Made by a program: the position numbers and the translations under genes. Below, piece by piece: positions 53,154 through 60,993 of a stretch of DNA of 64,000 bases. Within the stretch, counting starts at the first letter, position 1; each line of letters starts with the position of its first letter. The stretch comes from Actinomadura graeca (GTDB lineage Bacteria; Actinomycetota; Actinomycetes; Streptosporangiales; Streptosporangiaceae). The stretch lies in assembly GCF_019175365.1 (NCBI RefSeq), contig NZ_CP059572.1, positions 3,100,001-3,164,000 on the forward strand, written 5' to 3'. The notes beneath the pieces were generated by a model, which was not told the DNA's origin, did not search any database, and saw only the letters and a program-made list of their open reading frames with translations.

Positions 53154-54688
53154 GGCCGGTCGGCCTCCTTTCCTTGGAGAAATCCGGAGTAGGCGAGCGT
53201 GAGGATGCGCTCGGCGTCGAACTCGGCGCGGGGCACGTCGGCGACGACCCGGCCGCGGGAGAACACGAGGATGCGGTCGCAGACGCCGATCAACTCGGGC
53301 AGGTCCGAGGAGACGACGAGCAGCGCCCGGCCCTCGTCGGCGAGGTCCATGAGCAGCCGGTGGATCTCGTAGCGGGCGCCCACGTCGATGCCGCGGGTGG
53401 GCTCGTCGATGATCAGCACGTCCGTCCCGGCCTGGAGCCAGCGGGCGAGCACGACCTTCTGCTGGTTGCCGCCCGACAGGGTCCGGACGACCTGCCGGAC
53501 GCCCGCGGACCTGATGCGCAGCCGCCCGGCCATCGTCTCGGCCGCCCGGGTCTCGGCGCCGTGCCGCAGCAGCCCCGCGCGGGAGACCCGGCCGAGGCTG
53601 GCGAGGCTGATGTTCGCGGTGATCGGCAGGCTGAGCGCGAGGCCCTGCGCCTTGCGGTCCTCGGTGAGCAGGCCGATCCCCCGCGCGACGGCGTGCCGGG
53701 GATGGCGGATGCGCGCCGGGCGGCCCCGGACCTCGATCCGGCCCCCGTCGGACGGATCGGCCGCGAACAGCGCCCGCATGGTCTCGCTGCGCCCGGCGCC
53801 GACGAGCCCGGCCACCCCGACGATCTCGCCGGAGCGGACCGCGAAGGACACGCCGCCGGAGTCCGTCCCCGGCGGGCCGGCCGGGGTGCCGCGCACCCGC
53901 AGGCCCTCGACCCGCAGCAGTTCCTCGCCGGGCTCGGACGGCTCCCTGGTGGGGAACTCCTGGTCCAGGTCCCGGCCGACCATCAGCCGGACCAGCTCCG
54001 CCGGTTCGACCTCGCTCAGCGGCCTGGTCGTGACGTGCCTGCCGTTGCGGAGCACGGTCACCCGGTCGCCGATCTCGTACAGCTCCTCCAGATGGTGGGA
54101 GATGTAGACGACCGCGACGCCGCGTCCGGTGAGCCGCCGCAGGATCTCGAAGAGCCGCCCGCTCTCCCTGCTGGTCAGCGTGGCCGTGGGCTCGTCCAGG
54201 ACGAGCAGCCGCGCCTCCCGGGACAGGGCCTTGGCGATCTCGACGAGCTGCACCTGCGCGATGCCGAGCCGCTCCATCCGGGTGTGCGGCGGCACGTCCA
54301 GGCCGACCTCGGCGAGCAGGACGCGGCACTCGCGGTCCAGGGTGCGGCGGTCCACGACCCCGAACCGGCGCGGGAGCCGCTGGAGGAACAGGTTCTCCCC
54401 CACGGTCAGCCCCGGGATCGGGGTCAGCTCCTGGTGGACGACCTGGATCCCGGCGCGGAGCGCGGCCGCGGCGCTCGCCGGGGCGTGCGGTGCCCCGGCG
54501 AGCGTCATCGTCCCGGAGTCGGGCCGTTCGACGCCGGTCAGGCACCTGACCAGCGTCGACTTCCCGGCGCCGTTCTCCCCGACCAGGACGTGGACCTCCC
54601 CGGGCCGGACGTCGAGGTCGGCGCCGTCCAGCGCCGTGACGCCGGGGTAGCGCTTGACCAGCCCGGAGGCCGTCAGAAGCGCGTCCAT
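53150..54688 (-). CDS. rbsA: Ribose ABC transporter ATP-binding protein, RbsA type (512 aa)
   Basis: Two fused ATPase halves. The first has Walker A GENGAGKSTL (residues ~36-45), a modified signature (GIAQVQLVEIAKAL) and Walker B LLVLDEPTATLT. The second has a degenerate P-loop (GLVGAGRSETM), a good signature LSGGNQQKVVLARW and DVLIIDEPTRGIDVG. This asymmetry is normal for sugar ATPases such as RbsA. The start at 54688 is an ATG. It lies between the binding protein and permease genes in the ribose operon. Confidence 0.95.
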   Translation of the reverse strand: MDALLTASGLVKRYPGVTALDGADLDVRPGEVHVLVGENGAGKSTLVRCLTGVERPDSGTMTLAGAPHAPASAAAALRAGIQVVHQELTPIPGLTVGENLFLQRLPRRFGVVDRRTLDRECRVLLAEVGLDVPPHTRMERLGIAQVQLVEIAKALSREARLLVLDEPTATLTSRESGRLFEILRRLTGRGVAVVYISHHLEELYEIGDRVTVLRNGRHVTTRPLSEVEPAELVRLMVGRDLDQEFPTREPSEPGEELLRVEGLRVRGTPAGPPGTDSGGVSFAVRSGEIVGVAGLVGAGRSETMRALFAADPSDGGRIEVRGRPARIRHPRHAVARGIGLLTEDRKAQGLALSLPITANISLASLGRVSRAGLLRHGAETRAAETMAGRLRIRSAGVRQVVRTLSGGNQQKVVLARWLQAGTDVLIIDEPTRGIDVGARYEIHRLLMDLADEGRALLVVSSDLPELIGVCDRILVFSRGRVVADVPRAEFDAERILTLAYSGFLQGKEADRP

Positions 54689-54746
54689 GCGTGCTTTCCT
54701 TCCGTGCGGTGCGGGTGGGGTGGCGGGGCCACGGGGGACCGGGCGG

Positions 54747-55712
54747 TCAGCTCTGCCCGGCCGCGGTGATCAGCTTGATCTGGGTCTTCTGCCAGCCGGT
54801 GATGTTCTCGCCCTTGATCATCCGCATGGCGTAGTCGATGCCGACGGCGGCCTGCGCCGAGCCGAACTGGTCGACGGTGGCGATGACGCTGCCGTCCTTC
54901 AGGCCCGGCTGGATCGCCGGGATGTTGTCGAAGGACGCGACCTTGATCGCGTTGGTCTTGTGGGCGTCCTGGATCGCCTTGAGCACCCCGAGCGCCATCG
55001 AGTCGTTCGCCGCGAGCACCCCCTGCACGTCGGGGTGCGCGGTGAGCATGTTGCCCATGACGGTGTGGGCCTCGTCGGTCTCCCAGTGGGCGGTCTTGGA
55101 GTCCAGGAGCTTGAGGCCGCCCTGGGCCACCGCGTCCTTGAACCCCTGGGCGCGCTGCTCGGCGTTGGCGGCGCCCGGGTTGCCCTCCAGCATCACGACC
55201 TTGCCGCCCTTGCCGAGCTTCTTGGCCAGTTCGGCGCCCGCCAGCCGGGCGCCCTCGCGGTTGTCGGGGCCGACGAACGGCACCTGCGCGCCCGCGCCCT
55301 TCAGGGCGTCCTCGTCGAGCTTGACGTCGATGTTGACGACCTTCACGCCGGACGACATCGCCCGCTTCAGCGGCGCGATGAGCGCGCGGGAGTCGGCCGG
55401 GGCGATGACGATCGCCGACACCCGCTGGGTCACGCACTTCTCCACGGCCGCGACCTGGCCGTCGATGTCGGTCTCGTTCTGCGTGCCGACCGCCTCCAGG
55501 GTCAGGTCCGCCCGCTTGTTGGCGTGGGCGACCGCGCCGTCGCGCATGCCCTGGAAGAAGTCGTTGGCCAGCGACTTCATGACCAGGCACACCTTGGGCT
55601 TGCCGGACTTGGGCGGGCCCGCCGAGCCGCCGTCGCCCTCCTGCCCGCAGGCCGCGGAGGACGCGGCGAGGCCGAGGCCGACCAGGCCGATGAGGAATGC
55701 TCGTCCTGCCAT
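54747..55712 (-). CDS. rbsB: Ribose-binding lipoprotein, RbsB type (321 aa)
   Basis: The signal peptide LIGLVGLGLAASSAAC carries a lipobox ending in Cys at about residue 22, so it should be a lipoprotein. The mature part is a periplasmic-binding protein of the ribose type: KVCLVMKSLANDFFQGMRDGAVAHA, ETDIDGQVAAVEKCV, VPFVGPDNREGARLAGAEL, GNPGAANAEQRAQGFKDAV and GVLAANDSMALGVLKAI. It captures ribose and delivers it to the RbsAC permease. It lies in the expected order after rbsD. Confidence 0.94.
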   Translation of the reverse strand: MAGRAFLIGLVGLGLAASSAACGQEGDGGSAGPPKSGKPKVCLVMKSLANDFFQGMRDGAVAHANKRADLTLEAVGTQNETDIDGQVAAVEKCVTQRVSAIVIAPADSRALIAPLKRAMSSGVKVVNIDVKLDEDALKGAGAQVPFVGPDNREGARLAGAELAKKLGKGGKVVMLEGNPGAANAEQRAQGFKDAVAQGGLKLLDSKTAHWETDEAHTVMGNMLTAHPDVQGVLAANDSMALGVLKAIQDAHKTNAIKVASFDNIPAIQPGLKDGSVIATVDQFGSAQAAVGIDYAMRMIKGENITGWQKTQIKLITAAGQS

Positions 55713-55724
55713 CGGGTTCTCTCC

Positions 55725-56129
55725 TTACCGTGGGGTGGGCGCGAACGGGACGCCTGCGCGCAGGACGACGTTCGCGTAGGGGGTTGCCTCGCCGGTGCGG
55801 ACGACCGCGCGCGCGTCCGCGACCATGCGTTTCAGCCGCTCGTGCGACACCCGGGTCACGGGGATCGCCGCCAGCTCCTCGTCCAGCCCGGACAGCAGGG
55901 CCGGGTCGGCGGCCTCCTCGGCGATCACGGCCGCCTCGGCCGTGAACTCCTCCAGGACCGTCCGCAGGACGGGCAGGAAGCGCGGTTCGCCGCGCCGCCA
56001 CACCAGGTCGACCGTCTCCACGCCGCGCGGCACCGGCAGCCCGGGATCGGCCACCACGACGAGGTCGGTATGGCCCGCGGCCGCCAGGATCTCCAGCAGG
56101 CGCGGGTGCCACAGTCCGCCGGGACGCAT
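55725..56129 (-). CDS. rbsD: D-ribose pyranase RbsD (134 aa)
   Basis: It shows the RbsD/FucU pattern: GLWHPRLLEILAAAGHTDLVVVADPGLPVP near the N-terminus, including the catalytic GHTD region, and RTGEATPYANVVLRAGVPF at the C-terminus. The enzyme interconverts pyranose and furanose forms of ribose so that ribokinase can use it. GGGAGG lies 8 bases before the ATG at 56129; a GTG at 56135 overlaps the ribokinase stop. The length is normal for the family. Confidence 0.95.
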   Translation of the reverse strand: MRPGGLWHPRLLEILAAAGHTDLVVVADPGLPVPRGVETVDLVWRRGEPRFLPVLRTVLEEFTAEAAVIAEEAADPALLSGLDEELAAIPVTRVSHERLKRMVADARAVVRTGEATPYANVVLRAGVPFAPTPR

Positions 56130-56131
56130 GG

Positions 56132-57172
56132 TCACCGCCTCCCGGCCGGCTCGCCGGCGAGGAGCGCGTCCACGTCGGCGGCGCGGGGAAGGGAGCCCTG
56201 GGCGCCGCGCCGGGTCACGGCCAGCGCACCGGCGGCACACGCGCGCCGTGCGGCCGCGGGCAGGGACGTCCCGTCCGCGACCGCGATGGCCAGCGCCGCG
56301 CAGAAGGCGTCCCCGGCGCCGACCGCGTCGACAGCCGTCACGGGGAAGGCCGCAACACGGAACGTTCCATCGGGCCCGGCTCCCGCGGCGCCGTCGGCGC
56401 CGAGCGTCACCACCACCCGGTCCGGGCCGAGGCTCCGCAGCGCCTCCGCGACGGCCGCGCCGTCCCGCCCGGGCGCCTGCACGCCGTCCTGCACGCCAGC
56501 ATGAACGCCGTCGTGCAGGCCGTCGTGAACGCCGTCGTGGCCGGGCGCGCCGGATCCCGGGGAGCGGCGCAGCGCCTGGTACAGCGCCGCCGCCTCACCC
56601 TCGTTGACGATCAGCAGGTCCACCAGCCGCAGCAGCCGCGCCATCCGCGCGTCGACGGCCCGCGGCGAGGGGGCGGCGTTCAGCACGACCAGCATCCCCC
56701 GCCGCCGCGCCTCGGCCGCCGCGGCCTCGCAGGCGTCCACGGGGATCTCCAGCTGCAGCAGCAGCGCCTTCTCCGCGCCGCCGCCGGCCGCGTCGCGGGC
56801 CGTGTCCGGGCCGAGCGCCGCGTTGGCGCCCGGCGCGACCGCGATGGCGTTCTCGCCGTCCGACCGGACCATGATCATGGCCAGGCCGGTCGCGGCGTCC
56901 GCGGCGGTCTCCACGCCGGCCACGTCGACGCCCTCGGCGGCGATCGCCTCGCGCAGCTGGTCGCCGAAGACGTCGTCGCCCACCAGGCCCACCATGCGGA
57001 CCTCGGCGCCGAGGCGCCGCGCGGCGACGGCCTGGTTGGCGCCCTTCCCGCCGGGGGTCCGCGCCGCGTCGCCGCCCAGCACGGTCTCGCCGCACTCGGG
57101 CAGGCGGGGCACGGTGACCGTCAGGTCCATGTTGAGGCTGCCGACCACGAGCAGCCGCACCGGTCCGCTCAT
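56132..57172 (-). CDS. rbsK: Ribokinase (346 aa)
   Basis: PfkB-family kinase: N-terminal VVGSLNMDLTVTVPRLPECGETVLG, GGKGANQAVAARRLGA (substrate binding), LLIVNEGEAAAL, and the catalytic AVDAVGAGDAFCAAL anion hole near residue 290. It phosphorylates ribose to ribose-5-phosphate. The ATG at 57172 overlaps the lacI stop as ATGA. An insertion rich in HDGV/QDGV repeats (about residues 211-230) breaks the sequence after the NEGE motif; it is encoded by 12-base tandem repeats and is absent from ordinary ribokinases. It is probably a flexible loop. Confidence 0.95.
   Translation of the reverse strand: MSGPVRLLVVGSLNMDLTVTVPRLPECGETVLGGDAARTPGGKGANQAVAARRLGAEVRMVGLVGDDVFGDQLREAIAAEGVDVAGVETAADAATGLAMIMVRSDGENAIAVAPGANAALGPDTARDAAGGGAEKALLLQLEIPVDACEAAAAEARRRGMLVVLNAAPSPRAVDARMARLLRLVDLLIVNEGEAAALYQALRRSPGSGAPGHDGVHDGLHDGVHAGVQDGVQAPGRDGAAVAEALRSLGPDRVVVTLGADGAAGAGPDGTFRVAAFPVTAVDAVGAGDAFCAALAIAVADGTSLPAAARRACAAGALAVTRRGAQGSLPRAADVDALLAGEPAGRR
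56482..56541 (-). repeat. Five 12-bp tandem repeats inside ribokinase
   Basis: Units start at 56482, 56494, 56506, 56518 and 56530 and are imperfect copies of a 12-base sequence. Being a multiple of three, they keep the frame and add four-residue repeats of the HDGV/QDGV/HAGV type to ribokinase. Copy number could vary between strains. Confidence 0.85.
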
Positions 57173-58260
57173 GACGCGCCCCCCGCGCCGTCGCCGGACG
57201 CCGTCCCGGTGTCCGGCGGCTCGATGCCGTGATCGCCGCCCGCCGGGTCGGCGCATCCGCAGGAGCCGCGCGCCACCAGCTCCGTCTCCAGCACGATCCG
57301 CTCGGGCGGGGCGCCGGGCGCCTCCTCCCGGGGATCGCGCCGGGCCAGGAGCATCTCCACGGCCGTCCGGCCGAGCGCCTCGAACGGCTGGCGCATCGTG
57401 CTGAGGGACGGGACCGCGTAGGCCGAGAGGGCGACGCCGTCGAAGGAGAACACGGCCAGGTCGTCCGGGACGGCGACGCCGAGCTCGGCCGCCGCGCGGA
57501 GCACCCCGATCGCCTGCTCGTCGCTCGTCACGAACAGCGCGTCGACGTCGCGGCGGGAGGCGAGCAGCCGCCGCCCGGCCCGGTACGCCTCGGCGCGCCC
57601 GAAGGGGGCGTGCTCGACCGGCACCGCCGCCGGATCCAGGCCGCCCTCGGACAGCGCCCGCCGCCAGCCGTTCACCCGGTCCACCGTGGGGTGGAAGCCG
57701 TCCGGCCCGGCCACGCAGCCGATCCGGGTCCGGCCGTGGCCGATCAGGTGCCGTACCGCCCGCGCGGCGCCGCCCTCGTTGTCGACCAGGACCTGGACGG
57801 CGTTGGTGCCCTCGATCTCCCGGTCCACCACGAGGCAGGGGATGCGGGCGTGCGCCAGCTCGGCCCGCCACGCCCCCGGGCCGTGGGACGGGATGAGGAT
57901 CAGCCCGTCCACCTGCCGGTCCAGCAGCGTGCGGACCTGGGCGACCTCGCGCTCGTCGTCGTCCCTGGCGTTGGCGAGGAGCAGGGTGTGGCCGTGCTCG
58001 AACGCCACGTCCTCGATCTCCCGCGCCAGCTCGGCGAAGAAGGGGTTGGCGTTGTCGGGCACGACCAGCCCGAGGGTCGTCGTCCGGCTGCTCCGCAGCG
58101 AGCGCGCCACCGCGTTCGGGCGGTAGCCGAGATCGCTGATCGCGGCGAGCACCCGCTCCCTGGTCGAGGGCGCGACATTGCGGGGGCCGTCGTTGAGGAC
58201 GTAACTCACCACGGCTTCTGATGTGCCGGCGCGACGCGCGACATCACGGCGGGTGACCAT
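57169..58260 (-). CDS. LacI-family regulator of the ribose operon (363 aa)
   Basis: The N-terminal helix-turn-helix is VTRRDVARRAGTSEAVVSYVLNDGPRNV, followed by hinge helix RNAVARSLRSSRTTTLG. The sugar-binding domain has VVPDNANPFFAELAREIEDVA, DGLILIPSHGPG and ALFVTSDEQAIGVLRAA. It is first in a seven-gene minus-strand run containing all ribose genes, so it is most likely the repressor, with ribose or a derivative as inducer. Two tandem CAACTCGTGTTG boxes lie just upstream. The C-terminus has a CGCADPAG stretch. The name rbsR would fit but is an inference. Confidence 0.93.
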   Translation of the reverse strand: MVTRRDVARRAGTSEAVVSYVLNDGPRNVAPSTRERVLAAISDLGYRPNAVARSLRSSRTTTLGLVVPDNANPFFAELAREIEDVAFEHGHTLLLANARDDDEREVAQVRTLLDRQVDGLILIPSHGPGAWRAELAHARIPCLVVDREIEGTNAVQVLVDNEGGAARAVRHLIGHGRTRIGCVAGPDGFHPTVDRVNGWRRALSEGGLDPAAVPVEHAPFGRAEAYRAGRRLLASRRDVDALFVTSDEQAIGVLRAAAELGVAVPDDLAVFSFDGVALSAYAVPSLSTMRQPFEALGRTAVEMLLARRDPREEAPGAPPERIVLETELVARGSCGCADPAGGDHGIEPPDTGTASGDGAGGAS

Positions 58261-58273
58261 GGGCTCCCTTGTT

Positions 58274-58298
58274 CAACTCGTGTTGGCAACTCGTGTTG
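58274..58298. promoter_or_regulatory. Tandem LacI-type operators upstream of the ribose operon
   Basis: The 12-base box CAACTCGTGTTG occurs twice, at 58274-58285 and 58287-58298, separated by one base. Each has CAAC/GTTG arms and the central CG that is a mark of LacI-family sites. They lie 14-38 bases upstream of the lacI start, so autorepression of the whole operon is likely. Confidence 0.65.
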
Positions 58299-58457
58299 AT
58301 GGATCTTGCGCCTGCTCAGGGGGCCCTGTCAATGGGTGATTGCGGATGACCGCAAAAGGACGTCCGGACACACTGGGAGTGAGCGCCCGGTCAGCGCCCG
58401 GTCAGTGTCTGATCAGTGTCGGCTGAGTATCGGCTCAGAGCCGGATCGACGGCCCGG

Positions 58458-58979
58458 TCACGCGGCGGGGCCGGTGTCGTCCGCGGCCCCCGTCCCGCGG
58501 AACGCCTTCCCGGCCGCCTCCACCCGCAGTTCTTCGAGGAGCAGGATCTGGGCCTGCGCGCGTCCTTCGAGTACCCGCAGCTCGGCGGCGTCCAGGTCCG
58601 GCTCGTCGTCCGCGAGGGTCAGCAGGGTGCGCCAGCACGCCGCCTTGCCCTCGACAGCGACGCGCATGGCCTCCAGTTCCAGCAGGTCACTGAGCGGCGA
58701 CCGGCTCCGCAGGCGGCCGTTGAACTTCAGCCGCCCGGCCTTCTCCATGGCCCACATCGCCATGCTCTTGTAGCGGCGGACGGGGATCCCCAGCGACATG
58801 GTGATCGACAGCAGGGCCCCGCGGTCGGCGGCGATGTCGTCCGCCAGCCCCCGCAGCCGCCCGCCGGGGTCGTCATGCGTCGCCGCCACCCTGCGGGCCA
58901 GTTCCACACCGGCCGCGGCCCCGGCCAGATGGTCGTTGAGGTAGATCCCGAGAAGCGTCCGGTCGTCAGCTGGTTCCAT
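58458..58979 (-). CDS. Conserved helical protein of unknown function (173 aa)
   Basis: The protein starts MEPADDRTLLGIYLNDHLAGAAAGVELARRVAA and runs as a helical bundle with GRLRGLADDIAADRGALLSIT, EKAGRLKFNGRLRSRSPLSDLLELEAMRV and GKAACWRTLLTLADDEPDLD. Sequence of this kind is common in actinomycetes as a conserved hypothetical family; a ferritin-like fold is possible but the His/Glu pattern is not compelling. It is divergent from the dehalogenase-like hydrolase. No function is given. Confidence 0.75.
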   Translation of the reverse strand: MEPADDRTLLGIYLNDHLAGAAAGVELARRVAATHDDPGGRLRGLADDIAADRGALLSITMSLGIPVRRYKSMAMWAMEKAGRLKFNGRLRSRSPLSDLLELEAMRVAVEGKAACWRTLLTLADDEPDLDAAELRVLEGRAQAQILLLEELRVEAAGKAFRGTGAADDTGPAA

Positions 58980-59082
58980 TCGCCTCCCCTACCCCCCGGT
59001 TCCCGGCCGACGCACCGGCGCGCGCGTACGATCGCGGCGGGGGCGAGCCGATCTTCGATGCCGCGATCCGAGGGGGCCTTGC

Positions 59083-59955
59083 GTGTACGACGGATTCGAG
59101 GAGTTCGACGTCGCGACGGCGGAGACGACCGTCCACGGCGTCCGCGGCGGGTCGGGGCCGCCGGTCCTGCTGCTGCACGGCATCCCCGAGACGCACCTGA
59201 TGTGGCACAAGGTGGCGCCCCTGCTGGCCGGGGATCTGACGGTCGTCGCCACCGACCTGCGCGGGTTCGGCGGCAGCGGCGTCCCGCCGAGCGCCCCCGA
59301 CCACGCCCCCTACTCCATGCGCCGGATCGCGCGCGACCAGGTCGAGGCCATGCGGGCGCTGGGCCACGACCGGTTCGCCGTCGTCGGGCACGACCGGGGG
59401 GCGCGCTGCGCCTACCGGATGGCGTTGGACCACCCGTCGGCCGTGACGCGGATGGCGGTGCTCGACGTCGTCCCGACCGGGGACGCCTGGGACCGCGCCG
59501 GCAAGGAGTTCGCCCTCGGGTTCTGGGTCTGGTCCTTCCTCGCCGCGCCCGAGCCCGTCCCCGAACGGCTGATCGCGCGCGAGCCGGAGCTGATCGTGGA
59601 CCACATGCTGGACTCCTGGTCGGACGTCCCGGACGCCTTCCCCGCACCGGTCCGCGCCGCGTACACCGAGACGTTCCGCGACCCGGCCCGTGTCCACGCC
59701 GTCTGCGAGGAGTACCGCGCCGCCGCGACCCTCGACCACGAGCACGACGAGGCCGACCGCGGGAGGCGGCGCGTGGAGTGCCCGGCGCTCGCCCTGTGGA
59801 GCCGGACGGGCGCCGTCGCCGCCTGGTACGACCCCCTGGAGATCTGGCGGGCCTGGTGCGACGACGTCCGCGGCGCCTCGATCCAGGCGGGGCACTTCTT
59901 CCCCGAGGAGGCGCCCGGCGAGACCGCGCGCCACCTGCTCGGCTTCCTCACCTGA
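59083..59955 (+). CDS. Alpha/beta-hydrolase, haloacetate-dehalogenase-like (290 aa)
   Basis: The start is a GTG at 59083 after GAGGGGG. The oxyanion motif is LLLHGIPETHLMW, then DLRGFGGS with the substrate-carboxylate Arg region, the nucleophile elbow VVGHDRGAR (Asp near residue 106), and the catalytic His in QAGHFFPEEAP. An Asp nucleophile places it with haloalkanoate dehalogenases and epoxide hydrolases; the cap segment FWVWSFLAAPEPVPE resembles fluoroacetate dehalogenase, where the motif reads WHW. The His that helps hold fluoride in that enzyme appears to be Val here. So dehalogenase is the family, but the substrate may differ. It stands alone between two unrelated genes. Confidence 0.9.
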   Translation: MYDGFEEFDVATAETTVHGVRGGSGPPVLLLHGIPETHLMWHKVAPLLAGDLTVVATDLRGFGGSGVPPSAPDHAPYSMRRIARDQVEAMRALGHDRFAVVGHDRGARCAYRMALDHPSAVTRMAVLDVVPTGDAWDRAGKEFALGFWVWSFLAAPEPVPERLIAREPELIVDHMLDSWSDVPDAFPAPVRAAYTETFRDPARVHAVCEEYRAAATLDHEHDEADRGRRRVECPALALWSRTGAVAAWYDPLEIWRAWCDDVRGASIQAGHFFPEEAPGETARHLLGFLT

Positions 59956-60093
59956 GCGCGCGAACGGCCGTCGCGCGGGCCCGTGGCGAAGGAGCCTGTC
60001 ACAGGCAGGTGGCGGTTGCGGCAGATGTGGCAGGGGATCTTTCCGGCATCATGGGACGGTCATCCATTCCTCGACGCCGTGGGAGCAGTGCTC

Positions 60094-60900
60094 ATGCCCG
60101 ACGACGCCCGGTCGCAGCTCGACACGAGCGTGCCGCATTCGGCCCGTATCTGGGATTACTGGCTGGGAGGCAAGGAGAACTTCCCGGTCGACCGGGAGGC
60201 CGGCGACGCCGTCCTGCGGATCCTCCCGGGGATCGTCACGTCCGCCAGGAACGACCGCGCGTTCCTGGGACGCGCGGTGCGGTTCCTGGCCCGCGAGGGC
60301 ATCGACCAGTACCTCGACCTCGGGACCGGGCTTCCCACCGTGGACAACACCCACGAGGTCGCCCAGCGCGCGACGCCCGGCTCGCGGATCGTCTACGTGG
60401 ACAACGACCCGCTGGTGCTCCTGCACGCGCGGGCGCTGCTCCAGAGCAGCCCCGAGGGCTCGTGCGACTACATCCAGGCCGACATCCGCGACACCGGGAC
60501 CGTCCTGGCGGAGGCCGCCCGGACCCTGGACTTCGACCGCCCGGTCGGGCTGATGCTGCTGGGCGTGCTGAACCACGTCCTGGACGACGTCGAGGCGCGC
60601 CAGGTCGTCGAGGGGGTCCTGAGCGCGCTGGCCCCGGGCAGCTTCCTGGTCATCTCCCACACCTGCGACGCCACCACCGAGAACCTGGACGGCGAGGCGA
60701 TGCGCCGGGCCGTCCGGGAGGTGATGGAACGCGGCGGCACGCCCATCTGCGCCCGCTCCCCCGAGCGGATCGAGGCCCTCTTCGCCGGGACGCGGCTGCT
60801 GGACCCCGGCGTGGTCTCCTGCTCCCTGTGGCGTCCCGAGCCCTCACCCTGGCCGCAGGAGGAGGTCCCCCACTACTGCGGGGTCGCCGCCGTCCCGTAG
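60094..60900 (+). CDS. SAV2177/DUF574-family SAM-dependent methyltransferase (268 aa)
   Basis: Same family as the gene at 39530: LDTSVPHSARIWDYWLGGKENFPVDREAGD, YLDLGTGLPTVDNTHEVAQ, RIVYVDNDPLVLLHARALLQS and a terminal YCGVAAVP. GGAG lies 8 bases before the ATG at 60094; a longer reading to 59983 is not supported. It stands alone with no DUF5753 regulator next to it. The two copies share most motifs but differ in the middle (SHTCDATTENLDGEAM here, YDGTATDQAF there). The substrate is unknown. Confidence 0.93.
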   Translation: MPDDARSQLDTSVPHSARIWDYWLGGKENFPVDREAGDAVLRILPGIVTSARNDRAFLGRAVRFLAREGIDQYLDLGTGLPTVDNTHEVAQRATPGSRIVYVDNDPLVLLHARALLQSSPEGSCDYIQADIRDTGTVLAEAARTLDFDRPVGLMLLGVLNHVLDDVEARQVVEGVLSALAPGSFLVISHTCDATTENLDGEAMRRAVREVMERGGTPICARSPERIEALFAGTRLLDPGVVSCSLWRPEPSPWPQEEVPHYCGVAAVP

Positions 60901-60993
60901 GCCCCCGGCCGAACCCCTCTCCGCGCCCGCGGGGACCCGGCCGCCGCCGGTTCCCCGGCTAGGATCTCGCCTGAACCGGACATTGGAGGCGAT

